From contig NZ_JBAHUQ010000002.1 in the NCBI RefSeq assembly GCF_036689865.1, positions 186,001-250,000 on the forward strand: 64,000 bases of DNA, written 5' to 3'. Below, piece by piece: positions 9,781 through 19,054 of this stretch (the first letter of the stretch is position 1; each line of letters starts with the position of its first letter). A program made the translations under genes and the position numbers. The stretch comes from Magnetococcus sp. PR-3 (lineage in GTDB: Bacteria > Pseudomonadota > Magnetococcia > Magnetococcales > Magnetococcaceae). The notes under the pieces were generated by a model. The model did no database searches and was not told where the DNA came from. It was given only the letters and a program-made list of their open reading frames with translations.

Positions 9781-10842
9781 CTACTCAGCCTTGTGTTCCT
9801 CCTTACCGCCACGGTCTTCACGATCTGATCCCCGTAGCTGTAGATGGGTCCGGTTAAGCCAACGCACCGCGCGGCTCCACCGTCCTTCATCGTTATCATC
9901 CCAATGGAACGCCAACCATTGGGGGCGCTCCATATCTGGCAAATGCACGGTGGCTTCCTTCCACCAACTACGCATCTGCCCCTCTGCCCATTGAGCCGGC
10001 CGCCATGGCTGCTCCTGGGTTAATATTTCCGTACCAGGGGGGTAACACTCCCGCGCCCCGTTGCAGATCCACCCCTCGGTATCCCAAGGTAAGGATCGAT
10101 ACTCTTCGGCTTCCCCTAACAAGGGGTATTTCACCACCTCAAAATAGGGTGAATGATCAAAATCTCTCGGCATGGTCAGCCGTACATTCCGTCTAAACAG
10201 CTTAAGATCTCCCATCTCATCCCGTTTTATCACCGGTAGAATGGGATAATTAACCGCACCATAGGCTTCCGCCAACATGGTGGAACAAACGGTACTGGCC
10301 ACTTCACCAGCATTATGATCAAACAGGGAGGAACGCCAACGGCGAGGAATAATGCTATAGGGCAGCAGAAAACGCCCCAAATCAAGAATCTGGCGCACAT
10401 CATATTCAAAACCCAGACGGGCAATGGCATAGAGTATCGCCCGATCCCGATCCCGATCATTTAGCCCATGGGGCCGACAGATACGTAGATGATCGTTGCG
10501 ATACGCACGCAGTGGCGTCACCACCGTCCCTTTACCCAGTACCGCCTCAATAACCAGCGGTTCGTTTGGATCTCCTTCATAGTGTGCAGCAACTTGACGA
10601 CGCAAGGCTGCATCCTTCAAATCCCTTAACTGCCCCACATAGAGCGCAGCATGGGACCACGTACTCTGGGTGATGGTCTTGATCACCTCGGCGATACGGC
10701 TGCGGCCTTCAACCAAAATGACATCACACGGTTTTAACTCGGTGCGCATTCGATCAAAGTTACAAACAGCCATGCCCTCTGGTGGACTCTCCTCCATCAG
10801 GTATTCGATGAGACGCCGCATCCATCTTTGTAAGATGGCCAT
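9781..10842 (-). CDS. YiiX-type permuted papain-like amidase/peptidase family protein
   Basis: A 353-residue protein. The N-terminal half of the core reads LKPCDVILVEGRSRIAEVI and then STWSHAALYVG, the circularly permuted NlpC/P60 pattern seen in YiiX/YebB-like proteins with a histidine in SHA. The presumed nucleophilic cysteine sits in ASTVCSTMLAEAYG. Family members are predicted amidases or acyl-hydrolases on lipids or peptidoglycan-like substrates; the real substrate is unknown. There is no clear signal peptide. The ATG at 10842 has a GGGGAGG site; the in-frame ATG/TTG codons up to 10932 lack one. The gene lies 187 bases upstream of fadE on the same strand and could be co-transcribed with it. 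Confidence 0.7.
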   Translation of the reverse strand: MAILQRWMRRLIEYLMEESPPEGMAVCNFDRMRTELKPCDVILVEGRSRIAEVIKTITQSTWSHAALYVGQLRDLKDAALRRQVAAHYEGDPNEPLVIEAVLGKGTVVTPLRAYRNDHLRICRPHGLNDRDRDRAILYAIARLGFEYDVRQILDLGRFLLPYSIIPRRWRSSLFDHNAGEVASTVCSTMLAEAYGAVNYPILPVIKRDEMGDLKLFRRNVRLTMPRDFDHSPYFEVVKYPLLGEAEEYRSLPWDTEGWICNGARECYPPGTEILTQEQPWRPAQWAEGQMRSWWKEATVHLPDMERPQWLAFHWDDNDEGRWSRAVRWLNRTHLQLRGSDREDRGGKEEHKAE

Positions 10843-11208
10843 AACGGCTCGCCTCCCCTGAAGATACCCATGCTTGATCAAAGCCATAAGGTATCTATGA
10901 AAAAACAGTGGGCACAATGCCCATAAAAACAATACATTATCTTTTTTTTAAGGATTCACAACTTAAATATAGGACATCATTATTACTTAATAAGTTCCAT
11001 TTAGGTACCCATTAGGTTCTTCATTACTCACAGCCAAGCCCTACAAAACCCAAAGTGGGGGATATAACCGATAGGTTGTGGCAATTCACACATAACACCC
11101 GACGAATATTATCTTTAACTCATTGTTATATTTGATTATGCAAGATGGTACAAAGGTTGCCCAAGGCGAAGGGTTACACAAACCCTTAAATTGTTAGAGG
11201 CAACTTGA
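10843..11208. other. AT-rich divergent intergenic region before the copper receptor
   Basis: 366 bases between the divergent amidase and TonB-receptor genes, with no credible open frame. It is richer in A and T than its surroundings, with many TTAA/ATTA steps around 10930-11000 and 11105-11140. Promoters for both directions must lie here, but no confident -35/-10 pair, Fur box or CueR-type palindrome could be assigned by eye. The receptor start at 11209 is preceded by TTAGAGGCAACTTGA, which contains a usable ribosome site. Confidence 0.5.
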
Positions 11209-13296
11209 ATGAAAGCGCAGACCCGCTTGGCCATGTTGACGGCACTGATGACCCTGCCTGCTTCCACCCTATGGGCACAGGAGAGCACCACCTTGGGTAC
11301 CTTAACGGTCGAGGATACCCAATTGCAGGGTGATGGTGCGGCGACCCTGTTTATGGATATGCGCAACAAGGGACCTGTGGCAGATGGTGGGGAGCTGTTA
11401 AAAACCATTCCCGGTATTTCAGCCGCCCGTAAGGGGGGGCACGGTTTGGACCCTTATATTCGTGGTCAGAGCCAAACCCGCTTAAATGTACTCTTGGATG
11501 GTGCCTTTGTGCATGGTGGCTGCCCTAACCGTATGGATCCCCCATCCGCTTATGGTGCCTCAGAAACCTATGAGTCTGTCACCATCCTTAAAGGGGCACA
11601 AAGTGTCGAACATGGCGCAGGGGGTAGTGGGGGTGTGGTGCTGTTTAAACGCCACACAGAACGGTTTGATGAGGATGAACCCTACCGAGGTAAAGTTGGG
11701 GGGGGGTACCGCGCCAATGCCAAGGCAATGGAAGGGTATCTGGATCTGGCAGGTGGCTCCTCCAGTGCTTATATTCGTCTGGTCGCCAACCATAGTGATG
11801 GTAATGACTATAAAGATGGCGACGGTAATGCCGTACGCAGCTCATATACGGAAAGCAGCGGTAATCTTATGTTGGGCTGGACCCCCAACGATACGGATCG
11901 GGTTGAGGCCTCTCATGAAGCGACCCATGAAAGTGATGTGCTGTTTGCCGGTGCGGGTATGGACTCCCCCTTTACCCATAACGATGTTACCCGACTTAAA
12001 TTCTCCCGAGCATTAAGCGGTGGTTTGATGGAGAAGCTCGAAGGTCAACTGGCTTTCTCACAAGTTGAACACCTGATGGATAACTACAGTCTCCGCACCC
12101 CTGCAGCGGCGGCCATGTATATGAAAGCCCCTTCTACCTCCGATACGCTAACCGGTAAACTGGTTCTGAATATGAGCTATGCCGGTATGGATCTAAAACT
12201 TGGGGCTGATCATCAAGGCAATGAACGTAATGCCATCCGCTACCGGGGTACTGTTGGTGCGGTCACCAACCTACAATCCTATTTATGGCCAAATGTTACC
12301 ACCCGCAGCAGCGGTGCCTTTGGTGAAGTGAGCCAACCCCTGGGTGAGCAGAGCCTGTTCAAAGCCGGTTTACGCTATGACTATGTGCGGGCCGATGCCG
12401 GCAACACCCACGCCACACCGGATGATGCCATGGGTGCTGTGGCCAAATTAAGCGGCCATGATCTCTATACGACCTACTATGGCCAGTCCACCGATGCGAG
12501 TACCGAACATAATGTGGGGGGTTTTCTACGCTATGAACGGAACTACTGGGGTGGTAAAGGCAACTGGTATGTGGCCCTAAGCCGCACCGTGCGTACGGCC
12601 GATGCCACCGAACGTTATATGGCCGCCAACCACAACTCCAGTGAAGATAGTCGTTGGGTCGGCAACCCATTTATTAAACCTGAAAAACATCACCAGTTTG
12701 ATGTCGGTACCCGCTTTAACTGGCGTGGTTTGCAAAGTGACATCAGTCTCTTCTACAACCGTGTGGATGACTACATTCTACGGGATCGGGACCATAGTTC
12801 CAGCGGTGCAGGCAACGCCACCGTCTATAACAATGTAGAGGCCACACTGTTTGGTGGTGAAGCTGCCTTCACCTACGGGTTTGCCCCCCACTGGACCGGT
12901 GGCGTGACCTTGGCTTATCTGTATGGTCGCAATGAGACCTATGAATCTGCCCTGGCCCAGATTGCACCTTTAGAGGCGGGCTTTACCCTGGATTACAGTG
13001 AAGAGCAGTGGGACTTTGGTGGCAAATGGCGGGTGGTGAGCAAACAGAGCCGTGTGGATGATGACAGCAGCACAGGCACCGGGTTGGATACGGGGCAAAC
13101 AGCTGGTTTTTCGACCTTTGATATTTACACCGCCTATCGACCCCTGGAACGTTGGACCTTTAAAGCCGGTGTCAACAATCTGCTGGACAAGCGTTATGCT
13201 GAGCATCTGAACGACAGCAGTACCTTTGATACCACCCAGAGCCAGGTCAACGAGCCAGGCCGAACCCTTTGGTTTACCGTGGGTACTGAGTTTTAA
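11209..13296 (+). CDS. oprC: TonB-dependent outer-membrane receptor, OprC/NosA-like copper receptor
   Basis: A 695-residue protein with a signal peptide ending at TLWAQ, a plug domain (GELLKTIPGISAARKGGHG; YIRGQSQTRLNVLLDGA) and a 22-strand-type barrel ending in the aromatic pattern TLWFTVGTEF. The plug contains GGCPNRMDPP with Cys105 and Met109 (C-x3-M), and the barrel has VEHLMDN with His288 and Met290 (H-x-M). Pseudomonas OprC binds copper through a CxxxM plus HxM site of similar spacing, so copper is the best substrate assignment. The assignment is by motif; the rest of the barrel was not aligned. It is followed immediately by tonB, exbB and exbD on the same strand. Confidence 0.8.
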   Translation: MKAQTRLAMLTALMTLPASTLWAQESTTLGTLTVEDTQLQGDGAATLFMDMRNKGPVADGGELLKTIPGISAARKGGHGLDPYIRGQSQTRLNVLLDGAFVHGGCPNRMDPPSAYGASETYESVTILKGAQSVEHGAGGSGGVVLFKRHTERFDEDEPYRGKVGGGYRANAKAMEGYLDLAGGSSSAYIRLVANHSDGNDYKDGDGNAVRSSYTESSGNLMLGWTPNDTDRVEASHEATHESDVLFAGAGMDSPFTHNDVTRLKFSRALSGGLMEKLEGQLAFSQVEHLMDNYSLRTPAAAAMYMKAPSTSDTLTGKLVLNMSYAGMDLKLGADHQGNERNAIRYRGTVGAVTNLQSYLWPNVTTRSSGAFGEVSQPLGEQSLFKAGLRYDYVRADAGNTHATPDDAMGAVAKLSGHDLYTTYYGQSTDASTEHNVGGFLRYERNYWGGKGNWYVALSRTVRTADATERYMAANHNSSEDSRWVGNPFIKPEKHHQFDVGTRFNWRGLQSDISLFYNRVDDYILRDRDHSSSGAGNATVYNNVEATLFGGEAAFTYGFAPHWTGGVTLAYLYGRNETYESALAQIAPLEAGFTLDYSEEQWDFGGKWRVVSKQSRVDDDSSTGTGLDTGQTAGFSTFDIYTAYRPLERWTFKAGVNNLLDKRYAEHLNDSSTFDTTQSQVNEPGRTLWFTVGTEF

Positions 13297-13299
13297 CGG

Positions 13300-14187
13300 T
13301 TGGGCCTGTTAAGAAAAACTGTGGCTTTTGTGGTTGCCTGTGGCGTGCATGCTGGGGTGTGGTGGGGGTTGGGTCAATCTGCACCAACCTCCACCTCTTC
13401 ACTTCAGCAGGATCAGCATGCCTTTCAACTGGTGATGTTACCAGCACCCCAGCTGTTACCAGAGCTGCCCACAGCCCAAGCCTTAGAGCCACAGACCCTA
13501 CCACCTCTTATAGAACCAACAGCCCCCGAAGCACCGGTCCATGCGCCCGAGCCACCCCAGGAGACAGCCTTGGCCGAGGCTGAACCTGAGCTACCTCAGG
13601 AAACCGCATGGGCAGAGGCTATACCTACGGCTGTTATTAAATCGGAGCCTTCTATCCTCCCGACCCCACAACTCAGCCAGGAGGCTCCGACGGCACCACC
13701 CCACCCGAGGGTGGTGCCAACCCCTAAACGTCGTCCCACCCCCAAACAGGTTGCCAAGCCTCGCACCCAACCGCTGCAACCGGCTGTACGGCCACCTGTC
13801 GAGCCAAAACCGACCATACAGCAGCCTATTACGGCCGGAACCTACTCAAGTCCCTCGGTTCCTAAACAACCGATCCAGGCTCAACGCACCCTAAAGGGGC
13901 AACCCGCTGTGAAGCGATACACCCCTCCCCAGTATGGTCACAACCCCCTACCGCCCTACCCACGTAAAGCGCGTAAGCGTGGGGTGCAAGGGACCGTTCT
14001 ACTGACGGTTGAGGTATTAAAAAATGGTGCGGTTAAAACCATAACCATCACCCAAAGCTCAGGTTCACGGCTGTTGGATCGTGCCGCACGCCGTGCTGTT
14101 AAGCGGTGGCATTTTACCCCAGCCCAACGGGGTGATCGGGTGGAGGCTGCGACCGTTCGGGTCCCCATTCGGTTTCAACTTAAGTAA
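13300..14187 (+). CDS. tonB: TonB energy transducer
   Basis: A 295-residue protein with an N-terminal membrane anchor (TVAFVVACGVHAGVWWGLG), a long Pro/Glu/Ala then Pro/Lys/Arg periplasmic spacer (residues ~40-205) and a C-terminal TonB domain (NPLPPYPRKARKRGVQGTVLL; SGSRLLDRAARRAVKRWHF). The YP motif and the VLKNG beta-turn are intact. It should contact the TonB box of the upstream receptor and draw proton-motive force from ExbB-ExbD. No ATG is available: the frame opens with TTG three bases past the receptor stop, with GTG codons at 13321 and 13333 as alternatives. Such a start implies coupling to receptor translation. Confidence 0.85.
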   Translation: MGLLRKTVAFVVACGVHAGVWWGLGQSAPTSTSSLQQDQHAFQLVMLPAPQLLPELPTAQALEPQTLPPLIEPTAPEAPVHAPEPPQETALAEAEPELPQETAWAEAIPTAVIKSEPSILPTPQLSQEAPTAPPHPRVVPTPKRRPTPKQVAKPRTQPLQPAVRPPVEPKPTIQQPITAGTYSSPSVPKQPIQAQRTLKGQPAVKRYTPPQYGHNPLPPYPRKARKRGVQGTVLLTVEVLKNGAVKTITITQSSGSRLLDRAARRAVKRWHFTPAQRGDRVEAATVRVPIRFQLK

Positions 14188-14198
14188 GGAGTTTTTCC

Positions 14199-14810
14199 AT
14201 GCATGATCTTTGGTTTGGCTGGTGGCAGGATGCCGATTGGGTGGTACGTTCCGTTTTTATGACCCTACTGTTTGCCTCACTCATCAGCTGGAGTGTCATA
14301 CTGTATAAATGGGTTCAACTACGCCATCTATTGCACGGGGAGCGTACGCTTTTTACCGCCTGCCAAGATCCATCTACCCAACCCGTTTGGCGATCCAACA
14401 TGCCATCTGCCCAGCTTCAAGCACATATGCATGCTTTAACAGCAGCACAGCACCATGCCATTGAACGCATCTTGGCACAGTTGTTAAAGCAGCAACGGCT
14501 TAAACTGGAAAATGGGCTCTCCATCCTGGCCAGTATTGCCGCTTCTGCACCGTTTATCGGTCTTTTTGGTACGGTCTGGGGCATTATGCATGCCTTACAA
14601 GGTCTGGGTGCTCAATCCACCGTCTCTCTGGATCTGGTAGCAGGACCGGTTGCTGAAGCGTTGGTGGCAACGGCGCTGGGCCTATTTGCGGCGATCCCTG
14701 CCCTGTTGGGTTACAACATGCTGGTACGTCTACTTAAACGGGTGATGGGGTATCTGGAGGGTATTGCAGTGTATCTCAGTGTTCAGGACCAAAAGGGGAT
14801 CCAACCATGA
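14199..14810 (+). CDS. exbB: ExbB/MotA/TolQ proton channel subunit
   Basis: A 203-residue inner-membrane protein. Three membrane segments are visible: SVFMTLLFASLISWSVILY near the N-terminus, then ASIAASAPFIGLFGTVWGIM and VAEALVATALGLFAAIPALLGYN, the latter two carrying the family pore residues. It forms the pentameric channel around the ExbD dimer that drives TonB. It begins 11 bases after the tonB stop with an AAGGAG site and overlaps exbD by ATGA, so the four genes from 11209 form one operon dedicated to the receptor. Confidence 0.88.
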   Translation: MHDLWFGWWQDADWVVRSVFMTLLFASLISWSVILYKWVQLRHLLHGERTLFTACQDPSTQPVWRSNMPSAQLQAHMHALTAAQHHAIERILAQLLKQQRLKLENGLSILASIAASAPFIGLFGTVWGIMHALQGLGAQSTVSLDLVAGPVAEALVATALGLFAAIPALLGYNMLVRLLKRVMGYLEGIAVYLSVQDQKGIQP

Positions 14811-15214
14811 TGGGGTTACCTGGTGATGAAGATGATCAGGTCCTGCATGAGATCAACGTTACACCGCTGGTTGATGTGATGTTGGTTTTACTGGTGATCT
14901 TTATTATTGCCGCGCCGCTTATGGCCCGCGCACTTCAAGTTGACTTACCCCAGGTAGAAGCAGCTATGTTTCAAGAATCAACCATTATGGATTTAACCGT
15001 TCAATCCAATGGGCAGTGGCTACTCAATGGTGAGCTGCTCACCCATGAACAGATGGAGAGCCGGTTAAAGCAAGAGATGGCCAGCAGCCCCTCCTCCATT
15101 GTCCGTCTCTCTGCAGCGGCGGATACACCTTATCACCATGTCGCCCAGGTTATTGCCATTGCCAAGCGGCACGATGTTAAACGCTTGGCTTTTGCCACCC
15201 AGGCCAGACCATAA
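14807..15214 (+). CDS. exbD: ExbD/TolR biopolymer transport protein
   Basis: A 135-residue protein with a short acidic cytoplasmic start, one membrane helix (VTPLVDVMLVLLVIFIIAAP) holding the conserved proton-carrying aspartate, and a periplasmic domain ending VKRLAFATQA. It pairs with ExbB to convert proton flow into TonB movement. Its start codon overlaps the exbB stop. It is the last gene of the receptor-tonB-exbB-exbD unit and converges on the MBOAT gene 51 bases downstream. Confidence 0.88.
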   Translation: MMGLPGDEDDQVLHEINVTPLVDVMLVLLVIFIIAAPLMARALQVDLPQVEAAMFQESTIMDLTVQSNGQWLLNGELLTHEQMESRLKQEMASSPSSIVRLSAAADTPYHHVAQVIAIAKRHDVKRLAFATQARP

Positions 15215-15265
15215 TCCATACATCATGTATACCGTGGCTATTGCGCTCACGATCAAAAGGTTGAG

Positions 15266-16669
15266 CTAAAATTGAAAATAGATAAAGTCCGCCATGCGCT
15301 CAGCATGCAGAATACTGATTAGAAACAGCAGAACCGATGTGGCCAAATAGTAGGGAATACCCGGCAGTTGCCACAGACCACTGCGCATCCACCGGTGGTG
15401 CCAGCGTGCCCATAAGGCATGTAACCAGATCGGCAAACTGTATAGAAAGACGGTAAACAGGATATAGAGCCCTGCCAAGCGCTGATCTGGTGACTCCCCA
15501 AAGGGGGTTAAGGTCAGATCATGCATCAGATAGCCCAGATCACCTTCCCGGAATATCAACCACCCTATATTGGTAAACATAAACATCACCAAGATCTGAA
15601 TGACCTTGGGTGGATGCCAGGATGTGGGGACAAAATGATCCATACCCCGATACAAGAGAATCAACAGACCATGATAGGTCCCCCAGATTACAAAATTCCA
15701 ACTGGCCCCATGCCATAAACCACAGAGCGAAAAGGTGATCATTAAGTTCACCGCAGCCCGTAGCGGCTTGGCCTGGGAACCACCCAGCGCAATGTAGACA
15801 TAATCACGAATCCAGTAGGAGAGTGACATATGCCAACGGCGCCAAAAGTCGGAAGGGGAAACCGCCAAATAGGGGTGATTAAAATTGGGGGAGAGTTCAA
15901 AGCCCAACAACCGGGCTGTAGCCCGTGCAATATCACTATAGGCTGAGAAGTCACAGAAGATCTGAATGGCAAAAGCAAAGACCCCAGCCCATAACAGGGT
16001 AAAGGAGGGATCTTCTACAGCAAAAACCTTATCCACCAATACCGCCACATTATCGGCGATCACCAGCTTTTTAAAAAACCCCCACGCCATAAGCATAAGG
16101 GCGCCGGTAAACTGGCCAACATCGATGGTACGGGTTTGCTCAATTTGCGGTAACAGGCGTTTGGCCCGTTCAATGGGCCCAGCGACCAACTGGGGGAAAA
16201 AGGCGACAAACAGCGCCATATCCAAAAAATTACGCCGTGGTTTTAAAGTTCCACGATAGATATCAATGGTATAGCTCAGTGTCTGGAAGGTATAAAATGA
16301 GATACCAACAGGCAGGAGAATTTCCAGAGTAAAGGAGAAGCTCGGCAACCCAGCTAAAACCAACAGCTCCTGAACATTCTCCACAAAAAAGCCAAAATAT
16401 TTGAAGATCGCCAACATGCCCAGGTTAATCACCAGGCTTATGATCAGATACCACCGTTTATAGTGTGGGTGTCGAGCCATACCCAAACCACAGAAATAGT
16501 CGGTAACTGTCGAGATCAGGATGAGATTAAGAAACCAGGGGTGGATATAACCATAAAAAAAGTAACTGGCCGCGAGCAGAAACAGATTTTGAGCACGTCG
16601 ACCCAGCAGCCAATAGCCACTTAACACCACCATGAGAAAGAGAATAAAATCAAAACTGTGAAAGATCAT
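15266..16669 (-). CDS. MBOAT family O-acyltransferase (AlgI/DltB-like)
   Basis: A 467-residue polytopic membrane protein with about ten hydrophobic segments. It has the MBOAT core PSDFWRRWHMSLSYWIRDYVY and the catalytic histidine in GLWHGASWNFVIWG. The N-terminus (MIFHSFDFILFLMVVLSGYW) matches the AlgI type, which carries acyl groups across the inner membrane onto extracellular polysaccharide. The acceptor here is unknown; no alginate or cellulose genes are nearby. Its start overlaps the end of the upstream SGNH-like gene by 20 bases, and such pairs usually work together. Confidence 0.88.
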   Translation of the reverse strand: MIFHSFDFILFLMVVLSGYWLLGRRAQNLFLLAASYFFYGYIHPWFLNLILISTVTDYFCGLGMARHPHYKRWYLIISLVINLGMLAIFKYFGFFVENVQELLVLAGLPSFSFTLEILLPVGISFYTFQTLSYTIDIYRGTLKPRRNFLDMALFVAFFPQLVAGPIERAKRLLPQIEQTRTIDVGQFTGALMLMAWGFFKKLVIADNVAVLVDKVFAVEDPSFTLLWAGVFAFAIQIFCDFSAYSDIARATARLLGFELSPNFNHPYLAVSPSDFWRRWHMSLSYWIRDYVYIALGGSQAKPLRAAVNLMITFSLCGLWHGASWNFVIWGTYHGLLILLYRGMDHFVPTSWHPPKVIQILVMFMFTNIGWLIFREGDLGYLMHDLTLTPFGESPDQRLAGLYILFTVFLYSLPIWLHALWARWHHRWMRSGLWQLPGIPYYLATSVLLFLISILHAERMADFIYFQF

Positions 16670-17780
16670 GGAAATGGCTTTTCATTTTTGTCGCGAACAG
16701 GTCGGTATAATGCGCTTTATATTGAGGATGAATATGGTCACCATCAAAATAGAAGGTGGGCTTAATATCTTCATCATCGGTTAGATCCCACAACACCATC
16801 TGATGAGCTTTAAGATAGTGATCCAGATCCGTGATATAGCGTTTTAGTGTGTCTGACTGCGCAACCACACCTTGAGCATCAGGTCGTCTTTTGATCCGTA
16901 CAAACACCAGTTGAATCCCGTTATCCTTGGCCAACTGCACCATGGCAGGCAGGTAGGAGTCTGCGACAGATGCTTGAAAATCGCACCCATACATGGTGGT
17001 TGCATCAGATTCGACACAAAGACTGTAACTGGGTTGATCATCCACACTTTGACGCAACCGGTCTCGTGTAAAATTGGTATTAATACGTTGGATCAGCTGG
17101 TGACGTTGATGAAGCATATCCGGATTATGCGCCTTGACCTCTGCGCCGACATACCTGTGCCATACGTGGCTGGCATAGCCCTTTAAAAAGGGGAGAATAC
17201 GGATAGAATCCAAGTGCCACTGCGCCGTCTGACGTATGTCAGAATCTGGCCGTATGATGGGAAAAAGCTGAGCTGTCCAATCATACGCATGGTCACTCCA
17301 TTTCTGGTGGTGGCTCTGTATCCGCTCAAGCGTTGGATCTTCCTTTTGCATACGCTGGATCACACCACGTCTTTCACGCAGTGTACGTTTTTTGGGGATA
17401 ACATCCTTACTATCAGCCAGCCAGGGCACCGTTAAAAACTGATCCCGAAAGAGAATAAAAACCTTATCCGGTGTTTTGGATAACGTGGCGACAAAAAATT
17501 TTAGGTTGAGGTACCAGCTACGGGAGTAGCTGTTATTCTCTGGTATGAGATCAAGGGTCTTATGGGGAAAGTGGGCTTGCAGTTGGTCGGCATTTAGCCG
17601 TGTACCCAACATGGAGTTACCCATAAAGATGAGATCAGGCTGGCTGGACTGTAACTGACGCTGCTTTTTGAGATCAAAGATCGAGTTGGTATCACGCAGT
17701 AAGGCTACTGGAGCACAGATCAGCACCAATAAGAGTAGGGTGGTAAGTATAGGTAACCCATGTTTAACCAATGTTGACAT
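16650..17780 (-). CDS. Membrane-anchored SGNH-hydrolase-like protein, partner of the MBOAT acyltransferase
   Basis: A 376-residue protein with one N-terminal membrane segment (GLPILTTLLLLVLICAPVALL) and a periplasmic domain. The block LIFMGNSMLGTRLNA resembles the GDSx serine block of SGNH hydrolases, and FDGDHIHPQYKAHYTDLF resembles the terminal DxxH block. Proteins of this kind (compare AlgX/AlgJ or DltD) pass or remove acyl groups with an AlgI-like partner. The ATG at 17780 is used; an alternative TTG at 17807 would add nine residues. The ribosome site is weak. The SGNH assignment is by pattern only, and the acceptor polymer is not known. Confidence 0.65.
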   Translation of the reverse strand: MSTLVKHGLPILTTLLLLVLICAPVALLRDTNSIFDLKKQRQLQSSQPDLIFMGNSMLGTRLNADQLQAHFPHKTLDLIPENNSYSRSWYLNLKFFVATLSKTPDKVFILFRDQFLTVPWLADSKDVIPKKRTLRERRGVIQRMQKEDPTLERIQSHHQKWSDHAYDWTAQLFPIIRPDSDIRQTAQWHLDSIRILPFLKGYASHVWHRYVGAEVKAHNPDMLHQRHQLIQRINTNFTRDRLRQSVDDQPSYSLCVESDATTMYGCDFQASVADSYLPAMVQLAKDNGIQLVFVRIKRRPDAQGVVAQSDTLKRYITDLDHYLKAHQMVLWDLTDDEDIKPTFYFDGDHIHPQYKAHYTDLFATKMKSHFHDLSQF

Positions 17781-17830
17781 GATGATAGCTTTTTTGGTTA
17801 GACCCAAACATCACATGGTTCTACTCATCG

Positions 17831-18715
17831 TTATAGATAGCCTAATATACGTTGCACCAAACGTGCCGCAAGAAATTCCGAAACCTGTTGACCCGGTATG
17901 GGGGCCAGTTCTGTCACATCAAACCCAATAATGTCGCACTGGGCGGTAATACGGTCAATGATATCCCCTACCATATACCAGTCCAAACCACCGGGTTCTG
18001 GGGTGCCGGTTCCTGGTACGACGGCGGGGTCAAACCCATCCAGATCAATGGTCAAAAAGACCTTTTTCTTCAATAAAGCTCCCAGCCGGTCCAGCCACTG
18101 TGTCTCACCTTGCCGGTGCCAACGCACAATATCCCTGGCCCAAAACACCCGCTCAGACAAACCATTGTAGCGGATATGACGGATCTCCTCCCGGCTCAGT
18201 GAGCGAATACCCAACTGTACGGAGTTTAAACTCATATCCCACACCCGGCGCATGATACACGCATGGGAGTGGGGTGTACCTTGGTAGCTGTTGCGTAAAT
18301 CCGCATGGGCATCAATCTGCACCACCGTAAAGTCACACCCATGTACATCCAGATAGGCTTTGAGGATGCCCTCGGTCACCGAGTGCTCACCACCCAACCC
18401 CACCACCCTACGCCCAGCCTGGATATGAGGATATGCTGTTTCATAAATGGTTTGTATAACCTGTTCAGGATTAAGCCCTTTAAAGCAGGGGGGTTGCAAC
18501 GTATGGGTCGGTAGATCAGGCAGAATTTCACGATTATGCAGTTCGTCCCACAGCTCTAACTGCTGCGACGCTTCCAAGATGGCTCGGGGACCTTGAGCGG
18601 TACCGGTACCGTAGCTAACGGTACCTTCATAGGGCAGTGGTAAAATCACCACCCGAGCATCCTCTAACGGGGCGGGTGGGGCTTCACTAAAAGCGGGGTA
18701 TGGGGTCTCTGGCAT
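17831..18715 (-). CDS. speB: Agmatinase / arginase-family ureohydrolase
   Basis: A 294-residue enzyme with the binuclear manganese-site motifs of ureohydrolases: GGEHSVTEG, IDAHADLRN (Asp-x-His-x-Asp) and TIDLDGFDPAVVPGTGTPEPGG. Length and motifs fit agmatinase, which cuts agmatine to putrescine and urea, though guanidinobutyrase and related activities share the same motifs. No speA is seen in the window, so the agmatine source is elsewhere. It starts 340 bases beyond the fliP stop on the same strand and appears to have its own promoter in that gap. Confidence 0.85.
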   Translation of the reverse strand: MPETPYPAFSEAPPAPLEDARVVILPLPYEGTVSYGTGTAQGPRAILEASQQLELWDELHNREILPDLPTHTLQPPCFKGLNPEQVIQTIYETAYPHIQAGRRVVGLGGEHSVTEGILKAYLDVHGCDFTVVQIDAHADLRNSYQGTPHSHACIMRRVWDMSLNSVQLGIRSLSREEIRHIRYNGLSERVFWARDIVRWHRQGETQWLDRLGALLKKKVFLTIDLDGFDPAVVPGTGTPEPGGLDWYMVGDIIDRITAQCDIIGFDVTELAPIPGQQVSEFLAARLVQRILGYL

Positions 18716-19054
18716 GTCTGTTCGTGCCTAAAAGGGGGTGAAAAGATCGTGCCGATTCAAAGTAGCCAGGTGAGTTTATGGGCAATGACATTCCAAATGC
18801 CCACCCTGTGTTCATCGGTTTTGTGGCTCAGGCTGCTCCCCTGGCTGGCCAGGTAGCATCTCTACATCGTCCAGAGAGGACGATCCCCGAGCTTTTGCAT
18901 ATCCTGCTTGCTGTCTCTTTAGACCTAACAAGCCTATGCCAGCCCCTTACGATAGCAACGCGCTACAACGTGCAGAGTGAAACCTTACTTCGGTTCCTTG
19001 CCAAGCCAACATGCCGTATCGCAGCACCCAGATGGACAGACAGCCACCACCTTG
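18716..19054. other. Intergenic region between fliP and speB
   Basis: 339 bases without a credible gene. It contains a perfect 7-bp hairpin, ATCGTCC-AGAGA-GGACGAT at 18866-18884, without a T tract. A plus-strand open frame (18778-19122) runs through it into the end of fliP but has no family features. The speB promoter is expected here; no clear boxes were assigned. Confidence 0.45.

Noticed and set aside
13540-13900. Several long frames on both strands overlapping tonB.
   Set aside because: Caused by the Pro/Glu/Lys-rich codon bias of the TonB spacer; TonB itself has an intact anchor and C-terminal domain.
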